DNA of 64,000 nucleotides from Marivirga tractuosa DSM 4126 (GTDB taxonomy: Bacteria > Bacteroidota > Bacteroidia > Cytophagales > Cyclobacteriaceae): assembly GCF_000183425.1 (NCBI RefSeq), contig NC_014759.1:496001-560000 (forward strand). Direction: 5' to 3'. Of the stretch, positions 55,459-63,493 are shown piece after piece. The notes under the pieces were generated by a model. The model searched no databases and had not been told where the DNA came from. It worked only from the letters and a program-made list of their open reading frames with translations. The position numbers were made by a program, and so were the translations under genes. Each line of letters opens with the position of its first letter. Position 1 is the first letter of the stretch.

Positions 55459-56792
55459 GGAATCTGGGTAAAGGTCATAATTATATTGCCAAATACTTTG
55501 TTGAACTTCCTTTGTATATTTACTTGAAGGAAACCAAATATCATTAATTTTTCCTTTCTTTTTTTATTCTCTAATTCAACTATATTCTGATGGATAATAA
55601 AATCTCTCAGCACCTTTTGAATATTGTTGGAATACCAATCTGCATCAAGATATTTTTCACTTATAACGGGCATTTTAGTATTAACAATATTATAAAAACG
55701 GAAGTATTCTAATTCTGCAACTTCCGCAATCAGAGTCTTATATAATTCAGTTGCATTCAAAAGCAATTGTTTGTTTTCTTTAACTTCCTCGTCTGTATCA
55801 CCTTTTAACCAGATACCATCCCTTTCGGTTAATGGATTAAAATAAAAACTATTTACGACCATAGGGAAATGGAAATTCTCTGTCCCAATTAAAGGGAAAT
55901 CACAAAATAGCTTTGGAACTTTTGATATGTTTTTAAATTTATACCCATCTTCATCTTTTAACAATTCCGCGGCAATAGCTACCTTTTCATTGGAAGAGTT
56001 TAGTATGTATATTTTCTCTTTGTCATTATTTTCAGTTCTTTCAATATAGGTTACTTGCTCGAAAAAATCAGCATGTGATTTAGTATTATATGTAACTTCT
56101 GTCTCCTTTACCTTATTAATGATAGTGACATCTTCTATTGCAGGAATAAAAGTGAGGACATATGGTATTAATTGTGAGAACTCTTTAATGCCTTTTTCAG
56201 CAATTGCTTGTTGAAATTCAGAATCTAAAACATATGTAAAACTTGTATTAAAATCATTTCTATCATAGTCCTGAGTAATTTTAGTTACTGACTCATGGAA
56301 GCTACTCCATGCTTTTTCAATTTTGGGGACTAATTGAGTAGTTGTTTTTCCTTCTCTGTCTAATGGGAACTTAAATTTATAAAAATCACCATTTTCAGTT
56401 TCTAATATTCCTTGAATCGTTATAACCTTTGAGAGGATATGAGTTGTTAAAAAGCCTGTACCAAATCTTCCTGTTTGTTTGGTTTCTTCATCTTCTTCAA
56501 TTTCTTTTGAAGATATTTGATTAATAATACCCCTAACATCTGTTTCAGTAAAACGCCTACCATTATGCTTGAAAACTATTTTTCCATCATAGAGCTTAAT
56601 CTGCACTGATACTTTTCTATCATTTTCAGTTGCAACACTATCCTTTGCATTTTGTAAAAGTTCCCATGCCCATCTACCATGATTAGTTTCGACAGTTTTT
56701 TCTAAATCGTGTAGTCTTTTTATTATTTTATCAGCAATAGAACGATTACCATCTTCTTTTCTGCCTTTTTCTATTGATTCAATCATGTTCAA
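55380..56792 (-). CDS. Sacsin/HSP90-like ATP-binding protein, N-terminal part (frameshifted)
   Basis: A 470-codon frame carrying a GHKL/HSP90-type ATPase of the sacsin N-terminal class. The N box is in WAWELLQNAKDS (about residues 42-53), the Mg-binding acidic motif is in VFKHNGRRF (about 73-81), and the glycine lid is GRFGTGFLTTH (about 108-118). Residues up to about 412 (VELENKK) belong to the real protein. The last 58 codons (MIFGFLQVNIQRKF onward) are out of frame. One extra A in the A7 run at 55559-55565 restores a continuous protein with the next entry. It is probably a nucleotide-driven sensor or chaperone paired with the AlbA-HEPN effector; that role is inference. Confidence 0.72.
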   Translation of the reverse strand: MNMIESIEKGRKEDGNRSIADKIIKRLHDLEKTVETNHGRWAWELLQNAKDSVATENDRKVSVQIKLYDGKIVFKHNGRRFTETDVRGIINQISSKEIEEDEETKQTGRFGTGFLTTHILSKVITIQGILETENGDFYKFKFPLDREGKTTTQLVPKIEKAWSSFHESVTKITQDYDRNDFNTSFTYVLDSEFQQAIAEKGIKEFSQLIPYVLTFIPAIEDVTIINKVKETEVTYNTKSHADFFEQVTYIERTENNDKEKIYILNSSNEKVAIAAELLKDEDGYKFKNISKVPKLFCDFPLIGTENFHFPMVVNSFYFNPLTERDGIWLKGDTDEEVKENKQLLLNATELYKTLIAEVAELEYFRFYNIVNTKMPVISEKYLDADWYSNNIQKVLRDFIIHQNIVELENKKRKEKLMIFGFLQVNIQRKFNKVFGNIIMTFTQIPCVVKSIFINGVYSHILIGTNLHIQN

Positions 56793-57112
56793 TAATTATT
56801 TGTAGCATTGGGTATTTTTGCATGAAGCCAAACTGGTGGCTAAGTACACCTTTAGAGGTACTTTCTTTAGGATAAACTTATGAAAAATAATATAAATTAA
56901 AGGTAAATATTGGAATTTGGTACGTGAAATAAAATGATACTAGGCTTAAGAGATAATTTGGTTTGCTCCCGTGGTGCGGCAGGTTTGCCGAGGACCTTTG
57001 ATTTACCCTTAAGGGAAAATAAAGGCTTTCGGCTGAGGGAGCCGAGGGCTTTGGCTAATTTTTTGGATTGCGTAAGGTATGTAGGGAAATTAGGCAATGC
57101 GCATGGTGGCTG
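56793..57112. other. 320-bp non-coding spacer with repeat copy B
   Basis: It holds the upstream region of the HSP90-like gene (56793-56970) and the second cruciform direct repeat (56974-57109). Nothing else is recognised. Confidence 0.6.
56974..57109. repeat. Cruciform direct repeat, copy B
   Basis: About 136 bp, same orientation as copy A at 52864-53000. Shared strings include aaaggctttcggctgaggga, gggctttggctaatttt and aaattaggcaatgcgcatgg. The left part (56987-57033) folds as an imperfect hairpin centred on acccttaaggg. It ends 3 bp before the stop codon of the DUF4238 gene, so it sits directly at the 3' end of that minus-strand gene, as copy A does for the AlbA-HEPN gene. Confidence 0.82.
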
Positions 57113-58021
57113 TTATTTGTTTTTATAGATATCAAAAACATATCGTCTTAACATGTCTATCTTCGATTCATATTTTCGATTCCTATATTCTTTAATACAA
57201 TTCGTTAGATATTCCTTGTCTGATGATAGGACGTATCTATGAGCTTGATAAATTTGAATCATATCCTGCCAAACTATATTATGATGGAAATGACCTAATT
57301 CTTTATTTATACGTATTATGGTTCTTGTTTTTCCAATTGGAATGATAGCACAACTTCGATAGTCTTCTACTACTTTCGGATGATTTTCGAATATTATAGG
57401 ATTATCAGAGGTTAAGTTCGGCTTCTGAGTATTTTGGTCAATTAACCTCCATTCAAGTTTATCATTGATGGGATGACTTTTACCAAAAGAAGACATTGCT
57501 AAAGCAGGTCTGAGAGTTTGTGGCATATTGCTCTCTGATAATATTAATTTATGTAATTCTAAATCTGTTGAAGGCTGGTTACTATTTCCTTTGTAAACAG
57601 AAAGTCCAAATTCTTCTAATCGCTTAGCATTTTCTAGTTTTATTTGAAATTCGGCATCAGATGCAGGAGATCTCCAATATTGTAATGGAACAAATTCTTC
57701 GAGTGAACTAACTACCTCCATAGACCATATATTAGATTTTAAATCGCATTCATTTAAAAGATGAAAGGTTTTAGCATGACGGGTGTCAAAGTGACCATAT
57801 GTATTAGTTTCTAGTACAGTTATTTCTTCGCCTTTGGGAAACTTCATCAGATACCTATTGTATTCGTAGCAGATTTGGTTAGGTGTTTTTTGTAGAATTT
57901 CTTTAGATCTATATCTTGCCTGCTTATCAAAAACGTATATTAGCCCTTCTTTATTTGTAAAGTGCTTTAAATACCAAACTGGGACGTAATGGTTTTTTCT
58001 ATGACCTTTATCTATTCTCAA
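57113..58021 (-). CDS. DUF4238 family protein
   Basis: A 302-residue protein of DUF4238. Family signs are the N-terminal NHYVPVWYLKHF (about 10-21), the FDTRHAK region, and TSDNPIIF near residue 203. The family is widespread in variable genome islands and its biochemistry is unknown. No signal peptide or membrane helix is seen. Its stop codon lies right beside repeat copy B, whereas its 5' end is followed by about 110 bp of AT-rich spacer before the next gene, so it behaves as a separate cassette. Confidence 0.85.
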   Translation of the reverse strand: MRIDKGHRKNHYVPVWYLKHFTNKEGLIYVFDKQARYRSKEILQKTPNQICYEYNRYLMKFPKGEEITVLETNTYGHFDTRHAKTFHLLNECDLKSNIWSMEVVSSLEEFVPLQYWRSPASDAEFQIKLENAKRLEEFGLSVYKGNSNQPSTDLELHKLILSESNMPQTLRPALAMSSFGKSHPINDKLEWRLIDQNTQKPNLTSDNPIIFENHPKVVEDYRSCAIIPIGKTRTIIRINKELGHFHHNIVWQDMIQIYQAHRYVLSSDKEYLTNCIKEYRNRKYESKIDMLRRYVFDIYKNK

Positions 58022-58133
58022 TTGATTTGTTTTTATATTGTATTGTCCTAAAATACATTTATGAAGGTTTCGCTATTTATCAAACAATGGTAAAAATTGT
58101 ATGTAAAGTTTAAAAATAAGTTCTACTAGAGCA

Positions 58134-58919
58134 TTAAGTTTTATGACGCCATTCACATTTCTGAGTAAAAAGGTCAGGCTTAAAGTAATTTCTATTAATT
58201 ATGTCCAAAAGTCTATTTGATTTTAAAAGACCACCGCAATGCTCTGGTTCGGTTGCAATCGTAAAGCCGCTAAGTCTCGAGAATATCCATTGAATAAGTG
58301 GATTTTTAACGGAAAGTAGATTTACAATTTCATTCCTAGTCATGTATGTAAAAGATTTGCCTTTCCCATTGTATGGATTATTGATAGTGAAAAAGTCAAG
58401 ATCTATATCAAAATACACTTTAGTTTCAGATGTTGCCAATAGATGTTGTTCTAATCCTGATTGTGTCTTAAATTTTTTAATGTAATGAATGTTTCCATTT
58501 ATATCAACAAACTCTTCATCTTGCCAGTCCCTTTCAAATGCACCTTGTCTGCAGTAAACATATATATTACCAATTAAATTGAGATAAGCCGCTGATAAAA
58601 TTTGCCCATCATTATTGCCTGCTAGTTTTGACCAAGAAAACAAGGCGATTTCACCGTCATTTGATAGATCGAGTTGAGACAACCACTTCTTCTCAGTAGA
58701 ACATGGAGAGCATAAATCTTGATGCCAGTCCAAAGTCACTAAACATGGAGGGTTGGTTGTTTTGTGTTTTATTGACCACTTTAACCAATAGAAAAAAGCA
58801 TAACGGTGTTCTTGAAAAACAGCTAATTCAACTACACCATTTCGTTCTTTAGGGTGCGACAAAATTTGTTTGTTTGAGCCTGGAGGTATAATATAGTATG
58901 GATTTCTAAACTCGATCAT
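58134..58919 (-). CDS. UPF0489 family (arginase-fold, peptide-arginase-like) protein
   Basis: A 261-residue protein of UPF0489, a family related to the ureohydrolase (arginase) fold. The metal-ligand motifs are visible: VTLDWHQDL (D-x-H-x-D) at about 61-69, DIDLDFF (D-x-D-x-D) near 173, and a C-terminal EPEHCGG near 222. A UPF0489 member is known as the peptide arginase that converts Arg to ornithine in cyanobacterial RiPPs (OspR type), so a protein- or peptide-modifying hydrolase is possible here. No RiPP precursor or maturation gene is recognised alongside, so the substrate is open. It lies among other accessory genes on the same strand. Confidence 0.75.
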   Translation of the reverse strand: MIEFRNPYYIIPPGSNKQILSHPKERNGVVELAVFQEHRYAFFYWLKWSIKHKTTNPPCLVTLDWHQDLCSPCSTEKKWLSQLDLSNDGEIALFSWSKLAGNNDGQILSAAYLNLIGNIYVYCRQGAFERDWQDEEFVDINGNIHYIKKFKTQSGLEQHLLATSETKVYFDIDLDFFTINNPYNGKGKSFTYMTRNEIVNLLSVKNPLIQWIFSRLSGFTIATEPEHCGGLLKSNRLLDIINRNYFKPDLFTQKCEWRHKT

Positions 58920-59015
58920 AGTTTTTGTATAATGACTTATCAGAGTATTTATTGATTTGAAATATTTTGAACTAATTTCTTCATGATTGAATTAATCTGT
59001 TTTAATGGTATATGA

Positions 59016-59489
59016 TTAAAGCCGACACTTGTTTATATCACTAAAAGATTGAATTATAAAATTCCGTTCTTTGTCAGTGAAATCGTCACTTACTCTGTTG
59101 TTAACTGAGAATTTATTTTTGTCAATGGCCATTTGATATTTTTCTTCAAGGGTTTTTGCAATACCATCTACATTATTGCCCAAATTATTCGCTATTTTTG
59201 TTAGAAATAGATTTGACTTTGAATTATTTGGTAGTTTAATAAATTCACCAGCAATTCTTAATTTAGTTTCATCTCGAATACCTAAAATCAAGTCATTTAA
59301 ATCTTGACAGTAAGTAATATAAATATCAACTTCTTCTTCATTATAAAAAATATCATATATTAATTGCTTTACATCTTGTTTTTCTCTAAGTCCAGGCAGA
59401 TATTGTTGACTTCCAATAATAAAAGGAATTGTAAATCCATTATTACCTTTTGCTCTCCAGTCTTTAAGTAATTTATGCCAGTATTTCAT
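59016..59489 (-). CDS. Hypothetical protein
   Basis: A 157-residue protein that I do not recognise. It has no signal peptide or membrane helix. The N-terminal part (about 1-60) has the pattern WHKLLKDWRAKGNNGFTIPF, followed by a mixed alpha/beta segment; the C-terminal half is helical and charged (KTLEEKYQMAIDKNKFSVNN). Its start is 27 bp after the stop of the next upstream gene on the same strand, so the two are probably one operon and may act together. No function is proposed. Confidence 0.6.
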   Translation of the reverse strand: MKYWHKLLKDWRAKGNNGFTIPFIIGSQQYLPGLREKQDVKQLIYDIFYNEEEVDIYITYCQDLNDLILGIRDETKLRIAGEFIKLPNNSKSNLFLTKIANNLGNNVDGIAKTLEEKYQMAIDKNKFSVNNRVSDDFTDKERNFIIQSFSDINKCRL

Positions 59490-59516
59490 TGAATTATGAT
59501 TATATAGATTGCTGTT

Positions 59517-60368
59517 TTAAAAGTCTAATTTATTCTGAGATGAATCAGTTTTTGAAGTATGTTCAAGAACTTTCTCTATTACATAAGAACTTTGATCAAC
59601 TAGATATGTCCCTAATTCCTCATCAAAATGCCTTTTTCTTGTAAGAATAACTTTCATAGTGTCACCCTTCCTAAATGCTTCACTGCTTAGTTTTTGTAGA
59701 AATTCCTTATCCTTAACAATCGCTTTAATTGGATAGCCTCTATAAATAAAAGCCCATTTCGCATTTCCTTCAAAGTGGATTGTTTTTACTATTAGAATCG
59801 CCTCTTCAGTTAAATTATCCTCTTTAGCTGCCTTAGTTAAATCTATTGATGAAGTATCTGTAATATATTCTTTCATTTTATCCTTTGGGATGTCAATAAT
59901 ATTTAAACTATCCTGTTGGATTTTGAGACCTGTAATTTTCTCATCGCTATCAACAATCTGAAAAGTTTGATTGATAGTTTGATTGGCACCTGAATTATGG
60001 TAAATGTTGTATACGTTTTTAGAAATCTCTTTATCGGTAATTCCTTTCTCTTCTAATAACATTTCGATTTCATTTGTAGTAGCTGGCTTTATTGGTTTGG
60101 TCATATGATAAACTATTAATCCAGATAAAGTAGATGCCACAATTGTTCCAACAGTCTTTAATAATGCATTTTCGTATTTTGGAGAAAGGTTTATTTTAAA
60201 ACTTCCATTTGCAGGTGGAGAGACTTCTATTAATAAATCTTCAGGAGTGTATCCTAATTTATTGTTTATTTGATACAATAGGTCCTCATACTTATTAAGA
60301 AAATCGGTTAAAGTTTGGATTTTTATATTTCCAGACCCGTTGAATTTAATTTTTATTTCATTTTCCAT
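59517..60368 (-). CDS. Hypothetical protein with one hydrophobic segment
   Basis: A 283-residue protein. The first 75 residues (TLTDFLNKYEDLLYQINNKL, VSPPANGSFKINLSP) resemble a group of uncharacterised proteins of defence and R-M islands that share a helix followed by a GSF-type beta strand. A hydrophobic segment follows (about 73-92, GTIVASTLSGLIVYHM), then a cytoplasmic-looking mixed domain. The C-terminal part is beta-rich (AKWAFIYRGYPIKAIV). I do not know a function. It precedes the 157-residue hypothetical by 27 bp. It is convergent with nothing; the secreted endonuclease lies upstream on the same strand. Confidence 0.6.
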   Translation of the reverse strand: MENEIKIKFNGSGNIKIQTLTDFLNKYEDLLYQINNKLGYTPEDLLIEVSPPANGSFKINLSPKYENALLKTVGTIVASTLSGLIVYHMTKPIKPATTNEIEMLLEEKGITDKEISKNVYNIYHNSGANQTINQTFQIVDSDEKITGLKIQQDSLNIIDIPKDKMKEYITDTSSIDLTKAAKEDNLTEEAILIVKTIHFEGNAKWAFIYRGYPIKAIVKDKEFLQKLSSEAFRKGDTMKVILTRKRHFDEELGTYLVDQSSYVIEKVLEHTSKTDSSQNKLDF

Positions 60369-60414
60369 TAATGAGCTTGATAAATTTTGCTTTTAAGAGT
60401 ACTAGCTATAGATC

Positions 60415-61485
60415 CTATTCATTTTTTATAATTTGGTATGAAATGATAATATTTTCATACCTGGTTATAAGCATATAAATACCATTTGGTAATTTCCTGA
60501 TTTTATCTATTGCTTTTGCTCTTTTCAAATTTTTATATATCCCTAGTCCTTGTGAATTGACTATATTGAATTTAGAGCCTTCTGGTGCATCTATTGTGAA
60601 ATTTGAAGTAACAGGATTTGGGTAAAATTTAAATTCGTTTTTGATTTTTTCATCGGAAGATAATATTTCTTCATCCTCCACATCGTCTGCTTTTTCTCCT
60701 CCCCAGATTAAGCCTACAAATGCGGGATGATCTATGAATGGATTGCGGTTTTCCTGAAAGGAATAGATGACATTATTTCTTTCTCTTTCTATTTCATCTA
60801 CTGGATCTGCTTCGTGCCATTCGAGCAAGGCTGAAAGTCGAGCGTGGTAGGGTTCATTGCTATCATTACTTAATAGTTCTTCTCTTAATTCTAAATCAGG
60901 CTCACCGCTTGTTCCTTCATAGCGAGTAGCCATGTAGAAAAGGATTCGTGCTACATCTCCTTTTACTTTGTCTCTTGGTTCCCATATCCATTCTGAGGAG
61001 CTGGTATAGCTTTCTGTTTCTCCTTGGTATTGCCCTGATTCATCTATGTATTGAACAGTGGCTTCATCAAAATTGCGGTTATTGCGGGCTGAATTGGTTG
61101 ATATGTCTGCAGCTCGTAGGTTATGAACGTCAGTTCCTGGGCCTCTATTTGTACCCAAACTTCCACGGCTTTTAGCCCAAACGTGTTCTCTGTTCCAGCC
61201 ATCACCATTATTGTACTCCTCAGAGGCATCCATTTTGAAGCCTGAATAGAAGCCAATTACATAGGATTCGTCTTCTGGGTCTTTATCGGTTTGCTTTAGG
61301 ATGTCCCAAGTATCAGTATTGGAACTGGTGTAGGTGAAAATTACGTGGTCATTAATGATTTCATGTAGTTCTGTTTTTAATTCTTCACCATCAAGACCAG
61401 CTGTGGTTTCATAATAGCCTTCGGGGATTTGAGCTGAAAGCGAAAATACAAGAAATGCTAAAAATAAGGTTAGTTGAGTTTTCAT
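60415..61485 (-). CDS. Secreted endonuclease I with type A T9SS sorting domain
   Basis: A 356-residue extracellular nuclease of the endonuclease I (EndA/NucM/Vvn, His-Me finger) family. A signal peptide (MKTQLTLFLAFLVFSLSAQ) precedes the catalytic domain (about 20-245), with NREHVWAKSRG (general-base His) near residue 103, GTDVHNLRAAD and a later Asn-containing NNRNFDEA segment. The C-terminal about 75 residues (FKFYPNPVTSNFTID to the end) are a type A Por secretion sorting domain, so the enzyme is exported by the type IX system. Its role is degradation of extracellular DNA for nutrients. It is probably core genome beside the accessory block. Confidence 0.92.
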   Translation of the reverse strand: MKTQLTLFLAFLVFSLSAQIPEGYYETTAGLDGEELKTELHEIINDHVIFTYTSSNTDTWDILKQTDKDPEDESYVIGFYSGFKMDASEEYNNGDGWNREHVWAKSRGSLGTNRGPGTDVHNLRAADISTNSARNNRNFDEATVQYIDESGQYQGETESYTSSSEWIWEPRDKVKGDVARILFYMATRYEGTSGEPDLELREELLSNDSNEPYHARLSALLEWHEADPVDEIERERNNVIYSFQENRNPFIDHPAFVGLIWGGEKADDVEDEEILSSDEKIKNEFKFYPNPVTSNFTIDAPEGSKFNIVNSQGLGIYKNLKRAKAIDKIRKLPNGIYMLITRYENIIISYQIIKNE

Positions 61486-61684
61486 GTTGGTTGAATTTTA
61501 GTTAAGGTATAATTTTATGTCGTTTAATTCTAGGTTTATTTTATCTATGAAAATTGATTGAGTGGGTATTCTCTGATATTTCATTCTTTTATTTTAAAAT
61601 ATAGTTATGAAGTTAGGAAATTTAATTTAATATCTAAAGTAAGCTTTTGATTTCCATTCCTTATAAATACTAATTAAATTAGCT

Positions 61685-61705
61685 AATACTAATATATTTA
61701 GTATT
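61685..61705. promoter_or_regulatory. Operator-like inverted repeat directly before a start codon
   Basis: Perfect arms aatactaa and ttagtatt with a 5-nt loop end one base before ATG 61706, so the hairpin covers the ribosome-binding region. Possible operator or translation-control hairpin; AT-rich composition limits confidence. Confidence 0.35.
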
Positions 61706-62074
61706 ATGAGAAGTTTAGGAAGTTTACTTAGAGGAGGGTTTGTACCCAATAGAGAACAGGTGTTTTTTCAGGCATATTCAGAAGTGCCAAGCTTGAAGTT
61801 TGTGGATATTGAAAAGCGCAAGCGCAGACCAGTGGATTATATATTTAAACCTCATGAGCATGATGATTTAGATAAGTATTATTTGTGGCCGTACTTTCCT
61901 GGAAAAAGAATTGAGGCCGTGATATTGACTAAACCTATACCGTTTTTCCCGCAAGGGAAAAAGCTTCAGTTAGTAGATGGAGCTTTGAGGTATAAGGATT
62001 TGATCATCTATAATGAGGAAATGATTTATATGTTTCCTACTTTTTTTAGGCCTGTTTATATAGGAGACTATTAG
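61706..62074 (+). CDS. Hypothetical protein
   Basis: A 122-residue soluble protein that I do not recognise. It is rich in aromatic and proline residues (YYLWPYFPGKR, KPIPFFPQGKK, YMFPTFFRPVY) and has a basic stretch KRKRRPVDY near residue 37. There is no signal peptide or membrane helix. The start codon is preceded at once by an AT-rich inverted repeat (61685-61705). It lies 140 bp before the methyltransferase gene, on the same strand, and could belong with it, but the spacing suggests a separate unit. Confidence 0.6.
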   Translation: MRSLGSLLRGGFVPNREQVFFQAYSEVPSLKFVDIEKRKRRPVDYIFKPHEHDDLDKYYLWPYFPGKRIEAVILTKPIPFFPQGKKLQLVDGALRYKDLIIYNEEMIYMFPTFFRPVYIGDY

Positions 62075-62214
62075 TGAAGGTAGTATTCCAAAACTTGAAA
62101 TGAATAGATTAGATATAAGGAACAAGAGAACAATTATAATTAGTGCTGAATATATAGTTATAAGATTTTGAGCAAAAGAAATTGAGTATTATTTAATAAA
62201 TTGCGTGAATTAAA

Positions 62215-63492
62215 ATGAAAGCCAAATTAATGAAGCCAGAAGAAAGAATAAATCTAAAAGACTTTTTTGAAAAATCTTCTATCTCGAAAATAGTTGGTGA
62301 ATCCGAATACGGAAATGCTGTATTAACTCATTACTTACATAATAATAAAAATGGAGTTTCAAGTTTTTACAAAAACGATGCAAGAAAATATCTAGAAACA
62401 ATATTGCGACACCTTAAACCATCAAATGTGATGGATCCCATAGATTTTAAGGAGATTGAAGATATATTGAATATTGATGATATTGCTCGAATTCCATTTC
62501 CAAGTCCTAATAAGCCAAAATTTAAATTTATTGATTTATTTGCTGGAATTGGGGGTTTTAGGATTGCAATGCAAAACTTGGGAGGAAAATGTATATTCAC
62601 CAGTGAATGGGATAGTAAAGCAAAAGTAACATATAGGGCTAATTTTGGTGAAGAACCATTTGGAGATATTACTAAGGAAGAAACTAAATCATATATCCCT
62701 GATAATTTTGATTTGTTATGCGCAGGATTCCCGTGTCAGGCGTTTTCAATTGCTGGAAGAAGAGGTGGATTTGAAGATACTAGAGGTACTTTATTTTTTG
62801 ATGTGGCTGAAATAATAAGAAGGAAAAAGCCAAAAGCTATATTTCTTGAAAACGTTAAAGGATTGAGGGGACATGATAAAGGCAAAACGCTTGCTACTAT
62901 ATTAAACGTTTTGAGGAATGAACTTGGGTACTATGTCCCTGAACCAGAAATTATCAATGCAAAGGATTACGGTGTGCCTCAAAAAAGGGAGAGGATTTTT
63001 ATCGTTGGATTTAGGAAAGATTTAAAAATTGAGACTTTCGAGTATCCTGAACCATCGAAATCGCCTGTATCATTCGAAGATGTGAAGGAAGAAGAGCCTG
63101 TATCTGTAAAGTACTATCTTTCAAATACTTATTTAAACACATTGAAAAAACATAAGGCTAGACATTTGGGGAAAGGAAATGGTTTTGGTTATGCCGTGAT
63201 TGCAGATGATGAAATTGCAAATTCCGTTGTTTGTGGCGGTATGGGTAGGGAAAGAAATCTTGTTTTAGATCACAGGATTACAGATTATACCCCTGTAACA
63301 CATATCAAAGGAGAAGTCAATAGAGAAGGTATAAGAAAAATGACACCTAGAGAATGGGCAAGATTACAAGGTTTCCCCGATAATTTTTTAATACCAGTTG
63401 CCGATGCGTCCGCTTATAAACAATTTGGTAATTCAGTTGCCGTTCCTGCAATTCAGGCTACCGCTGAGAAAATCATTGAAATAATTACTTGA
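62215..63492 (+). CDS. DNA (cytosine-5) methyltransferase of a type II R-M system
   Basis: A 425-residue C5-cytosine methyltransferase. After an N-terminal extension of about 100 residues come motif I FIDLFAGIGGFRIA (about 103), motif IV with the catalytic Cys in CAGFPCQAFSIAGRRGGF (about 172), motif VI FLENVKGL, motif VIII QKRERIFIVGF, and the C-terminal motifs IX and X (EWARLQGFP, QFGNSVAVP). The target-recognition region between motifs VIII and IX is short. The next reading frame starts 1 bp after its stop, the usual layout for methyltransferase and cognate endonuclease. It modifies host DNA to protect it from the partner enzyme; the target sequence cannot be told. Confidence 0.95.
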   Translation: MKAKLMKPEERINLKDFFEKSSISKIVGESEYGNAVLTHYLHNNKNGVSSFYKNDARKYLETILRHLKPSNVMDPIDFKEIEDILNIDDIARIPFPSPNKPKFKFIDLFAGIGGFRIAMQNLGGKCIFTSEWDSKAKVTYRANFGEEPFGDITKEETKSYIPDNFDLLCAGFPCQAFSIAGRRGGFEDTRGTLFFDVAEIIRRKKPKAIFLENVKGLRGHDKGKTLATILNVLRNELGYYVPEPEIINAKDYGVPQKRERIFIVGFRKDLKIETFEYPEPSKSPVSFEDVKEEEPVSVKYYLSNTYLNTLKKHKARHLGKGNGFGYAVIADDEIANSVVCGGMGRERNLVLDHRITDYTPVTHIKGEVNREGIRKMTPREWARLQGFPDNFLIPVADASAYKQFGNSVAVPAIQATAEKIIEIIT

Positions 63493-63493
63493 G

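Noticed and set aside
52864..57109. Calling the direct repeats true integron attC sites
   Set aside because: The GTTRRRY and RYYYAAC core motifs are not evident at the repeat ends and no IntI-type integrase is in the window; only the general cruciform layout matches.
56897..57128. Short frames on both strands across repeat copy B
   Set aside because: They lie in the cruciform repeat, and the sequence symmetry explains the open frames better than coding.
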